From assembly GCA_903828565.1 (NCBI GenBank), contig CAIKMQ010000029.1, positions 29,693 through 93,692 of the forward strand: 64,000 nt of DNA, read 5' to 3'. A model generated the notes under the pieces. It had not been told where the DNA came from. It saw only the letters and a program-made list of their open reading frames with translations, and did not search any database. Shown here in pieces: positions 39,905 to 51,677 of the stretch. This stretch comes from an uncultured Leptolinea sp. Lineage in GTDB: Bacteria > Chloroflexota > Anaerolineae > Anaerolineales > Anaerolineaceae. How positions within the stretch are numbered: the first letter of the stretch is position 1; each line of letters opens with the position of its first letter. Made by a program: the position numbers and the translations under genes.

Positions 39905-42589
39905 CTATACAGGTTGGATCATTTCCTTTGCATATTTTCGCAAGATTCCGCCGGCTTTCCATAATTCATATTCCGATAAAGATTTCAACAGCACGTCTAC
40001 CCTAAACCGGATCTCCTCACTGGAAGGTTTGACCGCAACGATCATTATGGATGCTCCAGATTTCAGATCGATCGGATCCTGGAAGATCAACCGTTCGCCC
40101 CCATCCAGACTGAGAGAGCTGGCAGATTCACCTGCCTGAAAGCGCAGCGGCAGGATACCCATGCCCACCAGGTTGGCGCGATGAATCCTCTCAAACGATT
40201 GGGCGATCACTGCCTGAACGCCTAACAGCAACGGGCCTTTTGCCGCCCAGTCACGGCTGGAGCCGGTGCCATATTCCTTACCAGCCAGAATCACAGTCCC
40301 AACACCTTCCGTTTTGTACCGTTGGGCTGCTGAGTACAGATCCATCTTTTCGCCATCTGGCATGTGCAAAGTAACCGGCCCATCCTGATATTCCATCATA
40401 GCATTCTTTATGCGTGGATTGGCAAATGCTGCGCGAGCCATGACTTCATGATTCCCGCGGCGACTGCCATAAGTATTGAAATTCGCGACAGAGATGCCTT
40501 TATCCGACAGGTATTTTGCCGCAATCGAGGTTGTGGAAATGAAGCCGGCGGGTGAGATATGGTCCGTCGTTATGGAATCACCGAGAATGGCCAAAATACG
40601 CAGATGTGTGGAGGTGATAGGGGTGGGTAGAATTTCCGCGAAAGGCGCTTCGCGAATATATGTGGATTCTGCGTCCCAAGGGTACACCAGCTCCTTCGAG
40701 AAGGGGATGCTCTGCCAGAAAGGATCTCCCTCCATGATATGCGCATAGCTATCCTTATAGATACTTTGACGCACCACATTTCTGGAGATAGTTTCCACAT
40801 CCTTTGTGTCAGGCCAGAGATCTCGTAAAAATACAGGCTGATTTTCTTTGGAAATCCCCAGCGGTTCTGTGAGCAGATTGATGCCCATGTTACCTGCGAG
40901 CGAATAGGCTATCACAAGAGCGGGTGAGGTTAGATAGTTTGCTTGAACCAATGGATGCACCCGACCTTCAAAGTTACGGTTTCCAGAGATCACAGCAGCG
41001 GTTACCAGTTTTCTACTGCGAATGTTGGGTTCGATCTCAGGAGTAAGAGGGCCGGAATTACCGATACATGTCGTGCATCCGAAACCGACAACATGGAACC
41101 CCAATGCTTCGAGAGGTTGGAGCAAACCAGCATCTTCGAGATAGCGGACAACAGCACGTGAACCGGGTGCAAAGCTGGTTTTTACAAATGATCGCGGCCG
41201 TAAACCAAGTTCAGCGGCTTTCTTTGCCAGTAACCCTGCGTAGATCAATGATGTTGGGTTGGATGTGTTGGTGCAGGATGTGATAGCAGCAAGCACTATT
41301 GAACCGTGGCACAGTGGTTGTTCTCCGGCTTGATTGGAGGGTGTATCCATCGGATTCAATGCCGCAGCTGAGATACCATATCCCTGCCGATCTACTGGTG
41401 CCAGCAATACTTGCTTAAAAGCGGATGCAGCATTCTCCAGGGCGACCAGGTCTTGCGGGCGGCGCGGCCCAGCCAGGGAAGGCATTATTTTTGTCAGATC
41501 AAATTCCACTGAGGATGAATATTCAGGGATAGGGGAGTTGTCCTCACGGAACAGGCCTTGGGTTTTGAAGTATTTTTCGACCAGGATAACCTGATGATCC
41601 TCGCGACCGGTGAGGAGTAGATAATCAAGTACTTGCGAGTCCACCGGGAAGTAGCAGGTGGTGGCGCCATATTCTGGAGCCATATTAGCCAGCATTGCAC
41701 GATCGGGGATGCTGAGTGAATCGAGGCCGCAGCCATAAAACTCCACAATCTTATCGACAACACCAACCTCCCGCAGCAGGTGGGTGAGGGTAAGGACTGC
41801 ATCGGATGGCGTACAACCTTCGCGCAAAACCCCTGTGATATTCACACCAACCACGTCAGGGATGGCGATTTCGACAGGTTGACCTAGCATGGCCGCAATA
41901 GCTTCGATGCCGCCAACCCCCCATGCCAGAACACCCATACCACTGATCATAGGCGTATGCGAATCAGTTCCATAAACGCTATCCGGGTATGCCCAGGTTT
42001 GTCCGCAAATCTCGGATGTCTGCACCACAGGTGATAAATACTCCAGATTTACCTGATGGACGATACCCGAAGCTGGGGGAATTACGCGAAAACCTTTGAA
42101 TGAATTTTGAGCCCATTTTAAGAACTGGTATCGCTCCGTATTCCGGCTGTACTCAAGGCTAGTATTCAGAGAATACGCCAGAGGTGTGGCAGAATAATCC
42201 ACCTGAATGGAATGATCGATCACCAGATCGACCGGAATGACTGGATTGATGGATGCTGGGTCTTTTCCAGCTCGCACCGCAGCCGATCGCAGGGATGCCA
42301 GATCGACCACCAGCGGTACGCCGGTCAGATCTTGCAGCAGGATCCGGGCGGGTGCGAAAGAAAGAATGCCGTGAGCAGTATCCGCCGCCTTCCAACCGGC
42401 ACATTGTTTCATATCGGACGGATCTGATTTATTTAGAAAAGTTCGGCGCAAGGCACTTTCCAGCAATATGCGAATCGAGTAAGGTATTTTCTGGTATGCT
42501 GCAGATCTCGGTACGGCCTGAGCTATGGGAATATAGGAATATTCTTTTTGAGCAACACTGAAGGTGGATGATAGTAGTTTCGCAGACAT
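39905..42589 (-). CDS. acnA: Aconitate hydratase (AcnA/IRP type)
   Basis: Aconitase interconverts citrate and isocitrate using a [4Fe-4S] cluster. The product is about 894 residues, normal for the AcnA type. Cluster ligands are visible in AITSCTNTSNP and GFGCTTCIGNSGP. The swivel C-terminal domain has ILGDSITTDHISPAG, YGSRRGNHEVMAR and GKEYGTGSSRDWAAKG. The ATG at 42589 follows TTAGAGGC and 13 nt of gap after the icd stop. The longer frame into icd is rejected. It forms an operon with icd, downstream of it. Confidence 0.95.
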   Translation of the reverse strand: MSAKLLSSTFSVAQKEYSYIPIAQAVPRSAAYQKIPYSIRILLESALRRTFLNKSDPSDMKQCAGWKAADTAHGILSFAPARILLQDLTGVPLVVDLASLRSAAVRAGKDPASINPVIPVDLVIDHSIQVDYSATPLAYSLNTSLEYSRNTERYQFLKWAQNSFKGFRVIPPASGIVHQVNLEYLSPVVQTSEICGQTWAYPDSVYGTDSHTPMISGMGVLAWGVGGIEAIAAMLGQPVEIAIPDVVGVNITGVLREGCTPSDAVLTLTHLLREVGVVDKIVEFYGCGLDSLSIPDRAMLANMAPEYGATTCYFPVDSQVLDYLLLTGREDHQVILVEKYFKTQGLFREDNSPIPEYSSSVEFDLTKIMPSLAGPRRPQDLVALENAASAFKQVLLAPVDRQGYGISAAALNPMDTPSNQAGEQPLCHGSIVLAAITSCTNTSNPTSLIYAGLLAKKAAELGLRPRSFVKTSFAPGSRAVVRYLEDAGLLQPLEALGFHVVGFGCTTCIGNSGPLTPEIEPNIRSRKLVTAAVISGNRNFEGRVHPLVQANYLTSPALVIAYSLAGNMGINLLTEPLGISKENQPVFLRDLWPDTKDVETISRNVVRQSIYKDSYAHIMEGDPFWQSIPFSKELVYPWDAESTYIREAPFAEILPTPITSTHLRILAILGDSITTDHISPAGFISTTSIAAKYLSDKGISVANFNTYGSRRGNHEVMARAAFANPRIKNAMMEYQDGPVTLHMPDGEKMDLYSAAQRYKTEGVGTVILAGKEYGTGSSRDWAAKGPLLLGVQAVIAQSFERIHRANLVGMGILPLRFQAGESASSLSLDGGERLIFQDPIDLKSGASIMIVAVKPSSEEIRFRVDVLLKSLSEYELWKAGGILRKYAKEMIQPV

Positions 42590-42602
42590 GAAGCCTCTAA
42601 GG

Positions 42603-43895
42603 TTACATTCGCTGAATAATCTCTCGGGCAAATGCGGAGGTGTCCACCTGGGTGGAGCTTGGCAGGCGGGCAGCAAAATCCGGTGTTACTATATGGCAGC
42701 CGAGGGTTTTCCTCAACCCGTTCTCAAGCAGATTGGCGGCTGTATTCCAGCCGATGTAACGTAGAAGAAGTACAGATGAAAGAATGAGAGAGGATGGATT
42801 GGCCAAACCTTTACCCGCAATACTAGGCGCGGTACCATGCGCAGCTTCAAAAATGGCATGACCGGTATCAAAGTTGATATTAGCTCCGGGGGCGATACCC
42901 AATCCGCCGACAAGTGCGGCCAGCGCGTCCGACAGGTAATCACCATTCAGATTGGTTGTGGCTATAACATCAAAGTCCTGCGGTTGTGTAATAGCTCGTT
43001 CGAAGGCTGCATCCACAATCATGTCGTTAATGATCAGCAAATGATTATTACGTGCTTCTTTCAGCTTTTCATTTGCAGCGGCTTCACCATTCTTGCCGGC
43101 GATCAGATGCCATTGATGCATCGTGAAGCATTGCCTAGAATATTCCTTCTCTGCCAGTTCATACCCCCAATTTAGAAAGGCACCTTCTGTAAACTTCATA
43201 ATATTCCCCTTATGAATTATGGTGAGCATGGAACGTTGATTGTGGAGCGCCCATCCGATCGCAGTGCGCAGAAATCGCTCAGATCCTTCACGGGAAACTG
43301 GCTTAATCCCGAGCGCTGTACTTTGCGGGAAGCTGATCTTTTTATAGCTGTCAGGGAAATATTGCGCAAGAAAGGTCAATACGTCGGTTGCGTCCTTGCT
43401 GCCATTTTCAAATTCAATACCGGTATACACATCTTCGGTATTTTCACGGAAGAGGACAATATCAATATCCGCAGGTTCTTTTATCGGTGAAGGTGCCCCA
43501 GCCAGATAACGGATAGGCCGCAAGTTAGTGTACAGGTCCAATTCGATCCTTAATGCAACGTTAAGGGAGCGTCGGCCCTGACCCACTGGTGTTGTTAACG
43601 GGCTTTTGATCCCCACCAGATAAGTCTTAAAGGCAGCGATCGTTTCCTCCGGCAACCAGGAGCCATTCCTTTGAAAAGATTTCTCGCCTGCAAGCACTTC
43701 CTTCCATTGGATCTGCCGTTTACCCTGATATGCCAGTTCGATCGAATGATCGACTACCTGGCGGGTGGATTTCCATATTTCTGGGCCAATGCCGTCGCCT
43801 TCGATGAAAGGTATCACTGGATGGGGCGGCACCTTTATCTTGCCTGAAGAAAAGGTAATCGCATTTGGTTTGGTTGGGTCTGGAAGAGATGCCAT
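42603..43895 (-). CDS. icd: Isocitrate dehydrogenase (NADP-type family)
   Basis: This 430-residue homodimeric enzyme converts isocitrate to 2-oxoglutarate and CO2. The substrate loop RENTEDVYTGIEFENG has Thr where E. coli Icd has phospho-Ser113. Tyr and Lys catalytic residues fall in normal places (KGNIMKFTEGAFLNWGYELA; NDMIVDAAF). The cofactor region FEAAHGTAPSIAGKGLANPS is of the Icd type, suggesting NADP, but coenzyme choice should be measured. GAGGC lies before the ATG. It is the first gene of icd-acnA and diverges from iclR and citrate synthase. Confidence 0.94.
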   Translation of the reverse strand: MASLPDPTKPNAITFSSGKIKVPPHPVIPFIEGDGIGPEIWKSTRQVVDHSIELAYQGKRQIQWKEVLAGEKSFQRNGSWLPEETIAAFKTYLVGIKSPLTTPVGQGRRSLNVALRIELDLYTNLRPIRYLAGAPSPIKEPADIDIVLFRENTEDVYTGIEFENGSKDATDVLTFLAQYFPDSYKKISFPQSTALGIKPVSREGSERFLRTAIGWALHNQRSMLTIIHKGNIMKFTEGAFLNWGYELAEKEYSRQCFTMHQWHLIAGKNGEAAANEKLKEARNNHLLIINDMIVDAAFERAITQPQDFDVIATTNLNGDYLSDALAALVGGLGIAPGANINFDTGHAIFEAAHGTAPSIAGKGLANPSSLILSSVLLLRYIGWNTAANLLENGLRKTLGCHIVTPDFAARLPSSTQVDTSAFAREIIQRM

Positions 43896-43934
43896 GTTTG
43901 CCTCGGAAGTTTCTGGTTGACAGAATTGCCTGTA

Positions 43935-43979
43935 TTGTGTAAACTATTATACAACAGAATATGGGACACCGTCTATAAT
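43935..43979. promoter_or_regulatory. icd / iclR divergent control region
   Basis: The 8-bp inverted repeat TTGTGTAA-ACTA-TTATACAA (one mismatch, 43935-43954) contains a TATAAT on the minus strand suited to icd. TATAAT at 43974-43979 on the plus strand suits iclR. The word ATGGGACA occurs twice (43960-43967 and 43981-43988). The region is a likely binding site for the IclR-type regulator. Confidence 0.5.
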
Positions 43980-43992
43980 AATGGGACAACAA

Positions 43993-44796
43993 ATGAATGA
44001 TAAAGTAGACCAGGATACAGGAGTACTGCACCGTATGTGCGTTATCCTTGACTGTTTCAGCCAGGAGACACCCCAGCTCGGAGTAAGGGAAATTGCCCGC
44101 ATCACAGGCTTTTCCAGCAGTACAGCAGGAAGACTGCTGCAAAAAATGAAGGACCAGCATATCCTTCGTCAGAACCCCGGCACAAAGGAATATGCCCTGG
44201 GAATTCGGCTGCTCAACTGGGCTGGGGTATTTCTCAGTTCACTAGATGTGCGTTCGGTCGCCCTGCCTGTCATGGTGGATCTATTGTCAGACACTCGGGA
44301 GACAATCAGCCTGTATATGCGAGATGGACTGGAGAGAGTCTGCGTGGAACGATTGGAATCACCGCAAAATGTTCGCATAGTTGCCCGATTGGGGCTGCGC
44401 TTACCTCTTCATGCAGGGTCCGCGGGAAAGGTGATGCTGGCATATCTTCCACTGGCAGAACAGGATAAGGTATTCATGGATCGGGATCTGCAGGTATTCA
44501 CGGACCAAACCATCACGAATAAAGCTGACCTAAAAAAAGAGTTGGAACTCATCCGCAACAGGGGTTTTGCGTTCTCACATGGTGAGTGGATCGCGGATGC
44601 CTCAGGGGTTGCCGCTCCTATATTCAACGGCCGGGAGCTCATTGGGGCTATCACGATATCAGGACCATCACAACGATTTACTGCGGAGCTGATAAAGAAA
44701 TATGCGCGTCTGCTCATTCAAGCCGGATCTGCCATCTCGGAACAGATTGGTGATTTTCCGGTGATTACCCCAGCTGGGTCAAGGAAGGCATCATGA
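43993..44796 (+). CDS. IclR-family transcriptional regulator
   Basis: This protein of about 267 residues has an N-terminal winged helix (VREIARITGFSSSTAGRLLQ) and the C-terminal effector-binding domain (about residues 90-260), with LRLPLHAGSAGKVMLAYL and GEWIADASGVAAPIFNG. IclR proteins sense small organic acids. Being divergent from icd-acnA and overlapping citrate synthase by ATGA, it probably controls this oxidative TCA branch. I choose the ATG at 43993. The ATG at 43981 sits directly behind the -10 box and would precede the expected transcription start. No ribosome site is visible for either. Confidence 0.9.
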   Translation: MNDKVDQDTGVLHRMCVILDCFSQETPQLGVREIARITGFSSSTAGRLLQKMKDQHILRQNPGTKEYALGIRLLNWAGVFLSSLDVRSVALPVMVDLLSDTRETISLYMRDGLERVCVERLESPQNVRIVARLGLRLPLHAGSAGKVMLAYLPLAEQDKVFMDRDLQVFTDQTITNKADLKKELELIRNRGFAFSHGEWIADASGVAAPIFNGRELIGAITISGPSQRFTAELIKKYARLLIQAGSAISEQIGDFPVITPAGSRKAS

Positions 44797-46100
44797 ATAT
44801 CGAACATCGGATCGCATCGAAACTGGCAGACGAACGGGCAAGGATGCAGCGTTTGATCCATGATCATGGCAATTACTCCATTGCCGATGTGACTGTTGAA
44901 CAGATCTACGGCGGTATCCGCGGGGTTCCCATCCATGTGACGGATGTGTCTTACGTAGACCCTCAAGAGGGACTGCGCCTGCGCGGGTACACCGTTGCAG
45001 AAGTATTAAAGCAGTTACCGAAATCCGACAAAGGGGATTTCCCGCTGGCGGGAGGCCTGTTCTACCTGCTAATGACAGGTGAGATGCCCACCCGGCAGGA
45101 AGCCGACCAGGTGGAAGTGGAATGGAAGGTGAGAAGCAATGTTCCTGAACATGTTTTCAAATCCTTGCATCCAATGCCGGCTTATACTCATCCAATGACG
45201 CTTTTCTCTCAAGCTATTCTGGCTCTGCAAAGCGAATCGGTTTTTGCCAGACGATTCTATTACGGCATTGATAAGGCGGATTACTGGGGATACTATCTGG
45301 AAGACAGCCTGAACCTGATTGCAAAATTACCTACGATCGTAGCTAATATTTACAATCTGAAATATCGGAATGGGATCTTTGTGCAACCGAACCCAAAATT
45401 AGATTGGAGCGCTAATTTTGCGTATATGATCGGGAAAAACGACCCCGCATATATGGACTTGATGCGCCTCTTTGTTGTTCTGCACTCTGATCATGAAGGC
45501 GCCAACGTATCCGCGCATGCCAGCCACCTGGTGGGTTCAGCGCTTTCAGATATATACCTCTCCTGTTCTGCGGGGATGAATGGCCTCGCCGGTCCACTGC
45601 ACGGCCTTGCTAATCAAGAATGCTTGCGGTGGCTGCAGGATGTGGAAAGCCATTTCAATGGCCTGCCAACTGAGGAGAAGTTACGTATCTATTTGAAAGA
45701 GTTTCTTGCCAGCGGTAGAGTGATACCGGGTTACGGGCATGCAGTTTTACGGGTTACGGATCCTCGGTTCACTGCGCAGCGGGAATTTGCGCTCAAATAT
45801 CTGACCGCTGATCCGTTATTCCAACTGGTTGACATGATATACAGAATCCTACCTGGTATCTTGACAGAATCCGCCAAAGTAAAAAATCCCTGGCCAAATG
45901 TGGATGCGATCAACGGTACACTGCAGCACCACTTTGGGGTTACTGAAACGGATTTTTACACTGTTCTTTTCGGCTTCAGCCGCATTCTGGGGATCACCAC
46001 CCATGTAGTCTGGTCAAGGGCCATGGGCAAGCCGCTGGAAAGACCCAAGTCTTTGACGACCGATATTCTAGAGAATATGGTGAAAGCACCTGTGAAGTAA
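44793..46100 (+). CDS. gltA: Citrate synthase, eukaryotic (mitochondrial)-like type
   Basis: This 435-residue enzyme condenses acetyl-CoA and oxaloacetate to citrate. It matches the mitochondrial-like subfamily: HSDHEGANVSAHASHLVGSA and GMNGLAGPLHGLANQECL hold the two active-site His residues, and NVDAINGTLQHHFG holds the catalytic Asp. This type occurs in several bacterial groups such as Geobacter and Anaerolineae and is probably NADH-insensitive. It overlaps the iclR stop by ATGA. With icd and acnA it supplies 2-oxoglutarate. No further TCA genes are in the window. Confidence 0.93.
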   Translation: MNIEHRIASKLADERARMQRLIHDHGNYSIADVTVEQIYGGIRGVPIHVTDVSYVDPQEGLRLRGYTVAEVLKQLPKSDKGDFPLAGGLFYLLMTGEMPTRQEADQVEVEWKVRSNVPEHVFKSLHPMPAYTHPMTLFSQAILALQSESVFARRFYYGIDKADYWGYYLEDSLNLIAKLPTIVANIYNLKYRNGIFVQPNPKLDWSANFAYMIGKNDPAYMDLMRLFVVLHSDHEGANVSAHASHLVGSALSDIYLSCSAGMNGLAGPLHGLANQECLRWLQDVESHFNGLPTEEKLRIYLKEFLASGRVIPGYGHAVLRVTDPRFTAQREFALKYLTADPLFQLVDMIYRILPGILTESAKVKNPWPNVDAINGTLQHHFGVTETDFYTVLFGFSRILGITTHVVWSRAMGKPLERPKSLTTDILENMVKAPVK

Positions 46101-46110
46101 GGCGAAAGAT

Positions 46111-46511
46111 ATCAGGCCAGCCTGTAAGCCGCGTTCTGTCCGGAAAACGGGTATCCCGTGGGACGACGCCTTCCTGGATGAGCATCTCTCTAGCCGGCAC
46201 ATTGCTGTGACGATCTTGCAGTCTACCCGGGACTCAATGAAACGGGCAGTTTCTCGTCCCTGCTTGACCTTACTCCGGATGGGGGTTACCTGGCCGTGAA
46301 CATTGCTGCCCGCGCCGGTGGTCTCTTACACCACCTTTTCACCTTTACCCGGCCAATCCTCGCGGATCGTCCGGGAAGTTTGTTTCTGTGGCCCTATCCA
46401 GCCGCTTCGTCTTAAAACTCGCGGCTCCGGATGTTATCCGGCATCCTGCCCTGTGGAGTGCGGACTTTCCTCGACCCCGCTAGGGGGCCGCGCTCATCCG
46501 GCCAGCCTGAT
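46111..46511 (-). ncRNA. rnpB: RNase P RNA (class A)
   Basis: The catalytic RNA of ribonuclease P removes 5' leaders from pre-tRNA. On the minus strand the conserved 5' segment GAGGAAAGTCCGCACTCC and the 3' segment ACAGAACGCGGCTTACAGGC are both present. The end arms ATCAGGC and GCCTGAT pair as helix P1, giving about 401 nt. A sigma-70 promoter sits exactly 6 nt upstream. Open frames read on either strand here are not genes. Confidence 0.95.
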
Positions 46512-46517
46512 GCACCC

Positions 46518-46546
46518 ATCATACCTTCGCAGAGTCCATTCGTCAA
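46518..46546 (-). promoter_or_regulatory. Promoter of rnpB
   Basis: On the minus strand TTGACG (46546-46541) and TATGAT (46523-46518) are separated by 17 nt. The predicted transcript start falls on the first base of RNase P RNA helix P1. The rest of the 46,547-46,685 gap shows a TATACT (about 46,608) that may serve the downstream kinase gene. Confidence 0.8.
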
Positions 46547-46685
46547 CCTGCGCTAGTTTTCCAATCCCCCGACAGGTGGTTCCTTTACAAGAGACACTCC
46601 TCAGAGTATACTATTCCGGCAGCGCCTTCTGTCAGAGGCGTATTTTAATGTTGTGTTATTCGGTTAGAAGGGAGCTACCTACTCT

Positions 46686-48924
<2,239 letters not shown>

Positions 48925-48940
48925 ACCGTTACTGCCAAAT

Positions 48941-48974
48941 AAAACGCCGTGGAAAATATCCACGGCGTTTTTTT
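48941..48974. terminator. Bidirectional terminator after ahcY
   Basis: A 13-bp stem (AAAACGCCGTGGA and complement) with an AAATA loop and T7 tail ends ahcY and, on the other strand, the recA-linked lipoprotein gene. Confidence 0.92.
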
Positions 48975-49491
48975 ATTGAACAATGATATCGATGGTAACT
49001 GGGTCGCCGAATGGCAAGCCTTGATTGTTATAAGCGCGCCAGGATGTGCGGTAATTGCCTGCATCAGCGGGAGCCATTAGCTCCAGCTGTAATACCCCAA
49101 TGCTACCCGGTTCGACCATGCGTAGGGGAGTTCTTTCAGTACCACCCAGGGCAGGCCCTGAAGTCCGGCGCAGTGAATACTGCTCATTCCAGGGACAGGT
49201 GCCTGTGTTTTGCACCTGCCAGCGTTTATCCAGAGATGTTCCTGGTTTGACGGTTGATCCATCCCGCAGGGTGATATCGTCGATGAAATCCAGATTATCG
49301 GTACACTCTGATGGTATTGTGGGTGTATTGATGTGGGTCACAGGAGTGATGGACGGAACGATCGTGGCGGCATAAAACACACCGGTATCAGTTGGTGGAT
49401 TGGGATTACACCCCACCAGGAGCACCAGGGAGAGGAAACCCGTCATAAACGCTGTCCGCACGATCATCGTGCGATTATTCTTCTTCCGCAT
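48973..49491 (-). CDS. Lipoprotein with NBR1-like Ig domain
   Basis: This protein of about 172 residues has a lipoprotein signal ending LSLVLLVGC, a Thr/Pro-rich linker and a C-terminal beta-sandwich of about 100 residues. That domain contains [20 protein letters not shown] and [20 protein letters not shown], as in the Ig-like domain found next to BRCA1 (NBR1-type) that is frequent in Chloroflexota surface proteins. The start at 49491 has a basic n-region (RKKNNR) and overlaps recA by 17 nt. The ATG at 49467 is also possible. It follows recA on the same strand, probably by read-through. Its role is unknown. Confidence 0.75.
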   Translation of the reverse strand: MRKKNNRTMIVRTAFMTGFLSLVLLVGCNPNPPTDTGVFYAATIVPSITPVTHINTPTIPSECTDNLDFIDDITLRDGSTVKPGTSLDKRWQVQNTGTCPWNEQYSLRRTSGPALGGTERTPLRMVEPGSIGVLQLELMAPADAGNYRTSWRAYNNQGLPFGDPVTIDIIVQ

Positions 49492-50560
49492 CTCCGCTGT
49501 CGCTATCGGTACTGAAAGCCAAGGGTAATTCACCGCCCAATGCGCGTTCCCGAACTGCAATATCGATCTCCGCGCAGAGTTCTTTATTCTGGCTGAGGAA
49601 TTCCTTGGCGTTCTCACGTCCCTGTCCCAGGCGGACATCTCCATAGGAGAAGAAAGCACCACGTTTCTGGATAATCTCCAATTGTGTTGCCAGATCAATG
49701 ATATCCCCAACTTTGGAGATACCCTCGTTGTACATAATATCGAATTCAGCTGTTCTGAAGGGAGCCGCCACCTTGTTCTTGACGACGCGCACTCGTATAC
49801 GGCTGCCGGTAATCTCAGCACCGGATTTGATGGATTGAATGCGGCGTGTATCCAGTCGGACGGATGCATAGAACTTCAGCGCGAGGCCACCGGGTGTCGT
49901 TTCCGGATTGCCAAACATCACACCGATCTTCTGCCGTAACTGGTTGGTGAAGACTACGGCAGTTTTTGTCTGATTGATCACTCCGGAGAGTTTACGAAGT
50001 GCCTGTGACATCAAGCGAGCCTGCATACCCATGCTGGCATCCCCCATATCACCTTCAATTTCGGCCCGTGGAACCAGGGCAGCCACCGAATCGATGACTA
50101 CGATATCCACAGCACCCGAGCGAACCAGGGTTTCGGCAATTTCAAGGGCTTGTTCGCCGGTATCGGGTTGAGAGATTAGCAAACTCTCCACATTCACACC
50201 GCATTTCAAAGCATAAGCCGGATCCAGGGCGTGTTCCATATCTACATAAGCCGCAGTCCCACCAAGACGCTGTGCCTCTGCAACAATATGCTGGCAGACG
50301 GTTGTCTTACCAGATGATTCCGGCCCAAATATCTCTGTGATCCGTCCCCGGGGAATACCGCCGATACCAAGCGCGATGTCCAGCGATAAAGAGCCAGTTG
50401 GGATCGACTCGACCGTCATCTGGTGGGCTTCCCCCAATCGCATGATGGAACCTTCTCCGTAGCGTTTTACGATATCTGAAAGGGCTCTATCGAGAACGGC
50501 TTTCTTGCCGACCTCCATATTACTCGAAGTGCTCATGGTCTGTGGGGACTTTTTTGCCAT
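49475..50560 (-). CDS. recA: Recombinase RecA
   Basis: RecA forms filaments on single-stranded DNA, drives strand exchange and triggers LexA self-cleavage in the SOS response. The 361-residue product has Walker A GPESSGKT at 79-86, Walker [16 protein letters not shown], the L1 region [20 protein letters not shown] and L2 [20 protein letters not shown]. The C-terminus is acidic ([10 protein letters not shown]). AGGAG precedes the ATG. The promoter holds a LexA-like box. It lies downstream of an envelope-gene cluster whose last stop codon overlaps the recA -35 hexamer. Confidence 0.98.
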   Translation of the reverse strand: MAKKSPQTMSTSSNMEVGKKAVLDRALSDIVKRYGEGSIMRLGEAHQMTVESIPTGSLSLDIALGIGGIPRGRITEIFGPESSGKTTVCQHIVAEAQRLGGTAAYVDMEHALDPAYALKCGVNVESLLISQPDTGEQALEIAETLVRSGAVDIVVIDSVAALVPRAEIEGDMGDASMGMQARLMSQALRKLSGVINQTKTAVVFTNQLRQKIGVMFGNPETTPGGLALKFYASVRLDTRRIQSIKSGAEITGSRIRVRVVKNKVAAPFRTAEFDIMYNEGISKVGDIIDLATQLEIIQKRGAFFSYGDVRLGQGRENAKEFLSQNKELCAEIDIAVRERALGGELPLAFSTDSDSGDAEEE

Positions 50561-50594
50561 CTTTTCTCCTCTTTTTGACGGTTCCTATGATTCA

Positions 50595-50622
50595 ATTATA
50601 GCACATGCGTTCCATTGGTCAA
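50595..50622 (-). promoter_or_regulatory. recA promoter with LexA-like operator
   Basis: On the minus strand TTGACC (50622-50617) and TATAAT (50600-50595) are separated by 16 nt. The box GAACGCATGTGC (50612-50601) fits GAAC-N4-GTTC with one mismatch and lies between them, as expected for LexA repression. The -35 hexamer includes the stop codon of the upstream peptidase gene. Confidence 0.8.
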
Positions 50623-51677
50623 GGCGAAACAAATGCCGGTGCCGGGGTGAAGACTGGCATCGGAGTACCGATCGTGAACCCTTTGATGCCAGTCATACGG
50701 ATAAATGATATCTGACCCGGCTCGATGGTAACCTGGCAATAAAGGTTATGATCGTTATACCTGTAGTACACACTGTATATACCCGGTGGCAGATCACTGA
50801 GAACAAAATTTTCATCGAATTGGTCATCCGGGTTGACCGATACTGCTCCATAGGTTCGGACGAACCATTCACGCTTTGTATCCTTGGATTGCACAATCAG
50901 GTTGATATGGGTAAGTGGTTTGCCATACTCATCGGTGATTCTTCCGCTGAGTACCCCCCATCCATACGGAGGGGCGATCCAGAGTTCAGGATTGCGGGTG
51001 GCAAAGAAGCTATTTTCACCCAGGCGAACTTCAAAATGCAGATGGGGCCCGGTCACATTCCCGGTTTCTCCCACCTGGCCGATCTGCTGCCCGGCGGTAA
51101 CTAAATCGCCTTTCTTAATATCGATCGAACTCAGGTGGGCGTAGACTGTGAACAAATCTTTTCCCTGGTAACCAAAATCGTGCCGGATGGCGATGGCCAT
51201 ACCGTACGGATCGGATTGGTTCCCTTCACTGGAGAACAAACCATAACCAGCCCAGATCACCTTGCCATTGCCGGCAGCCAGGACTGGGGCTCCTGTCTTT
51301 GCGTCAATATCAATGCCGGTGTGGACAATGCTAGGCCCGAAATAAACACCACCATAGCGATAATCCGGCAGCGGCCAATTGACTTCATCCGCGGCGATTG
51401 GACGTTGGAAAAGGAAGTGGTCATTTGGTTCTGCTGACCAAGGAACAGGATAGAGAGGCGGCCGCCATGCGGTTACCGGTAAGGCAGCAGGGGTTGGAAA
51501 GGACAGGTTGGCGCTTTCACTGTGACCTACCGTCAGTGTTGGTGATGGAGTCGCCTGCGGATCAGGTGTAAACGCACTTACAGGAGCATTGGATGCACTG
51601 ACAGAAAGCCCCGGCAGTGTGATTGCCAGAACACTCACGCAAAGAATCACGCATCCAGCCGAACGGAAGGATCTCAT
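50619..51677 (-). CDS. Secreted M23-family peptidase with C-terminal carboxypeptidase-regulatory-like domain
   Basis: This 352-residue protein has a signal peptide (CVILCVSVLAITLPGLSVSA) and a Pro/Thr-rich linker. Its LytM/M23 zinc-peptidase domain (about residues 108-230) has ligands HTGIDID and GPHLHFEV and an additional YAHLSS. A C-terminal beta-sandwich (about 245-335; GVLSGRITDEYGKPLTHINL) is of the CarboxypepD-reg type. M23 enzymes cut peptide cross-links in peptidoglycan or activate other hydrolases. It overlaps the PD40 gene by ATGA and is the last gene of that group. Confidence 0.9.
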   Translation of the reverse strand: MRSFRSAGCVILCVSVLAITLPGLSVSASNAPVSAFTPDPQATPSPTLTVGHSESANLSFPTPAALPVTAWRPPLYPVPWSAEPNDHFLFQRPIAADEVNWPLPDYRYGGVYFGPSIVHTGIDIDAKTGAPVLAAGNGKVIWAGYGLFSSEGNQSDPYGMAIAIRHDFGYQGKDLFTVYAHLSSIDIKKGDLVTAGQQIGQVGETGNVTGPHLHFEVRLGENSFFATRNPELWIAPPYGWGVLSGRITDEYGKPLTHINLIVQSKDTKREWFVRTYGAVSVNPDDQFDENFVLSDLPPGIYSVYYRYNDHNLYCQVTIEPGQISFIRMTGIKGFTIGTPMPVFTPAPAFVSP

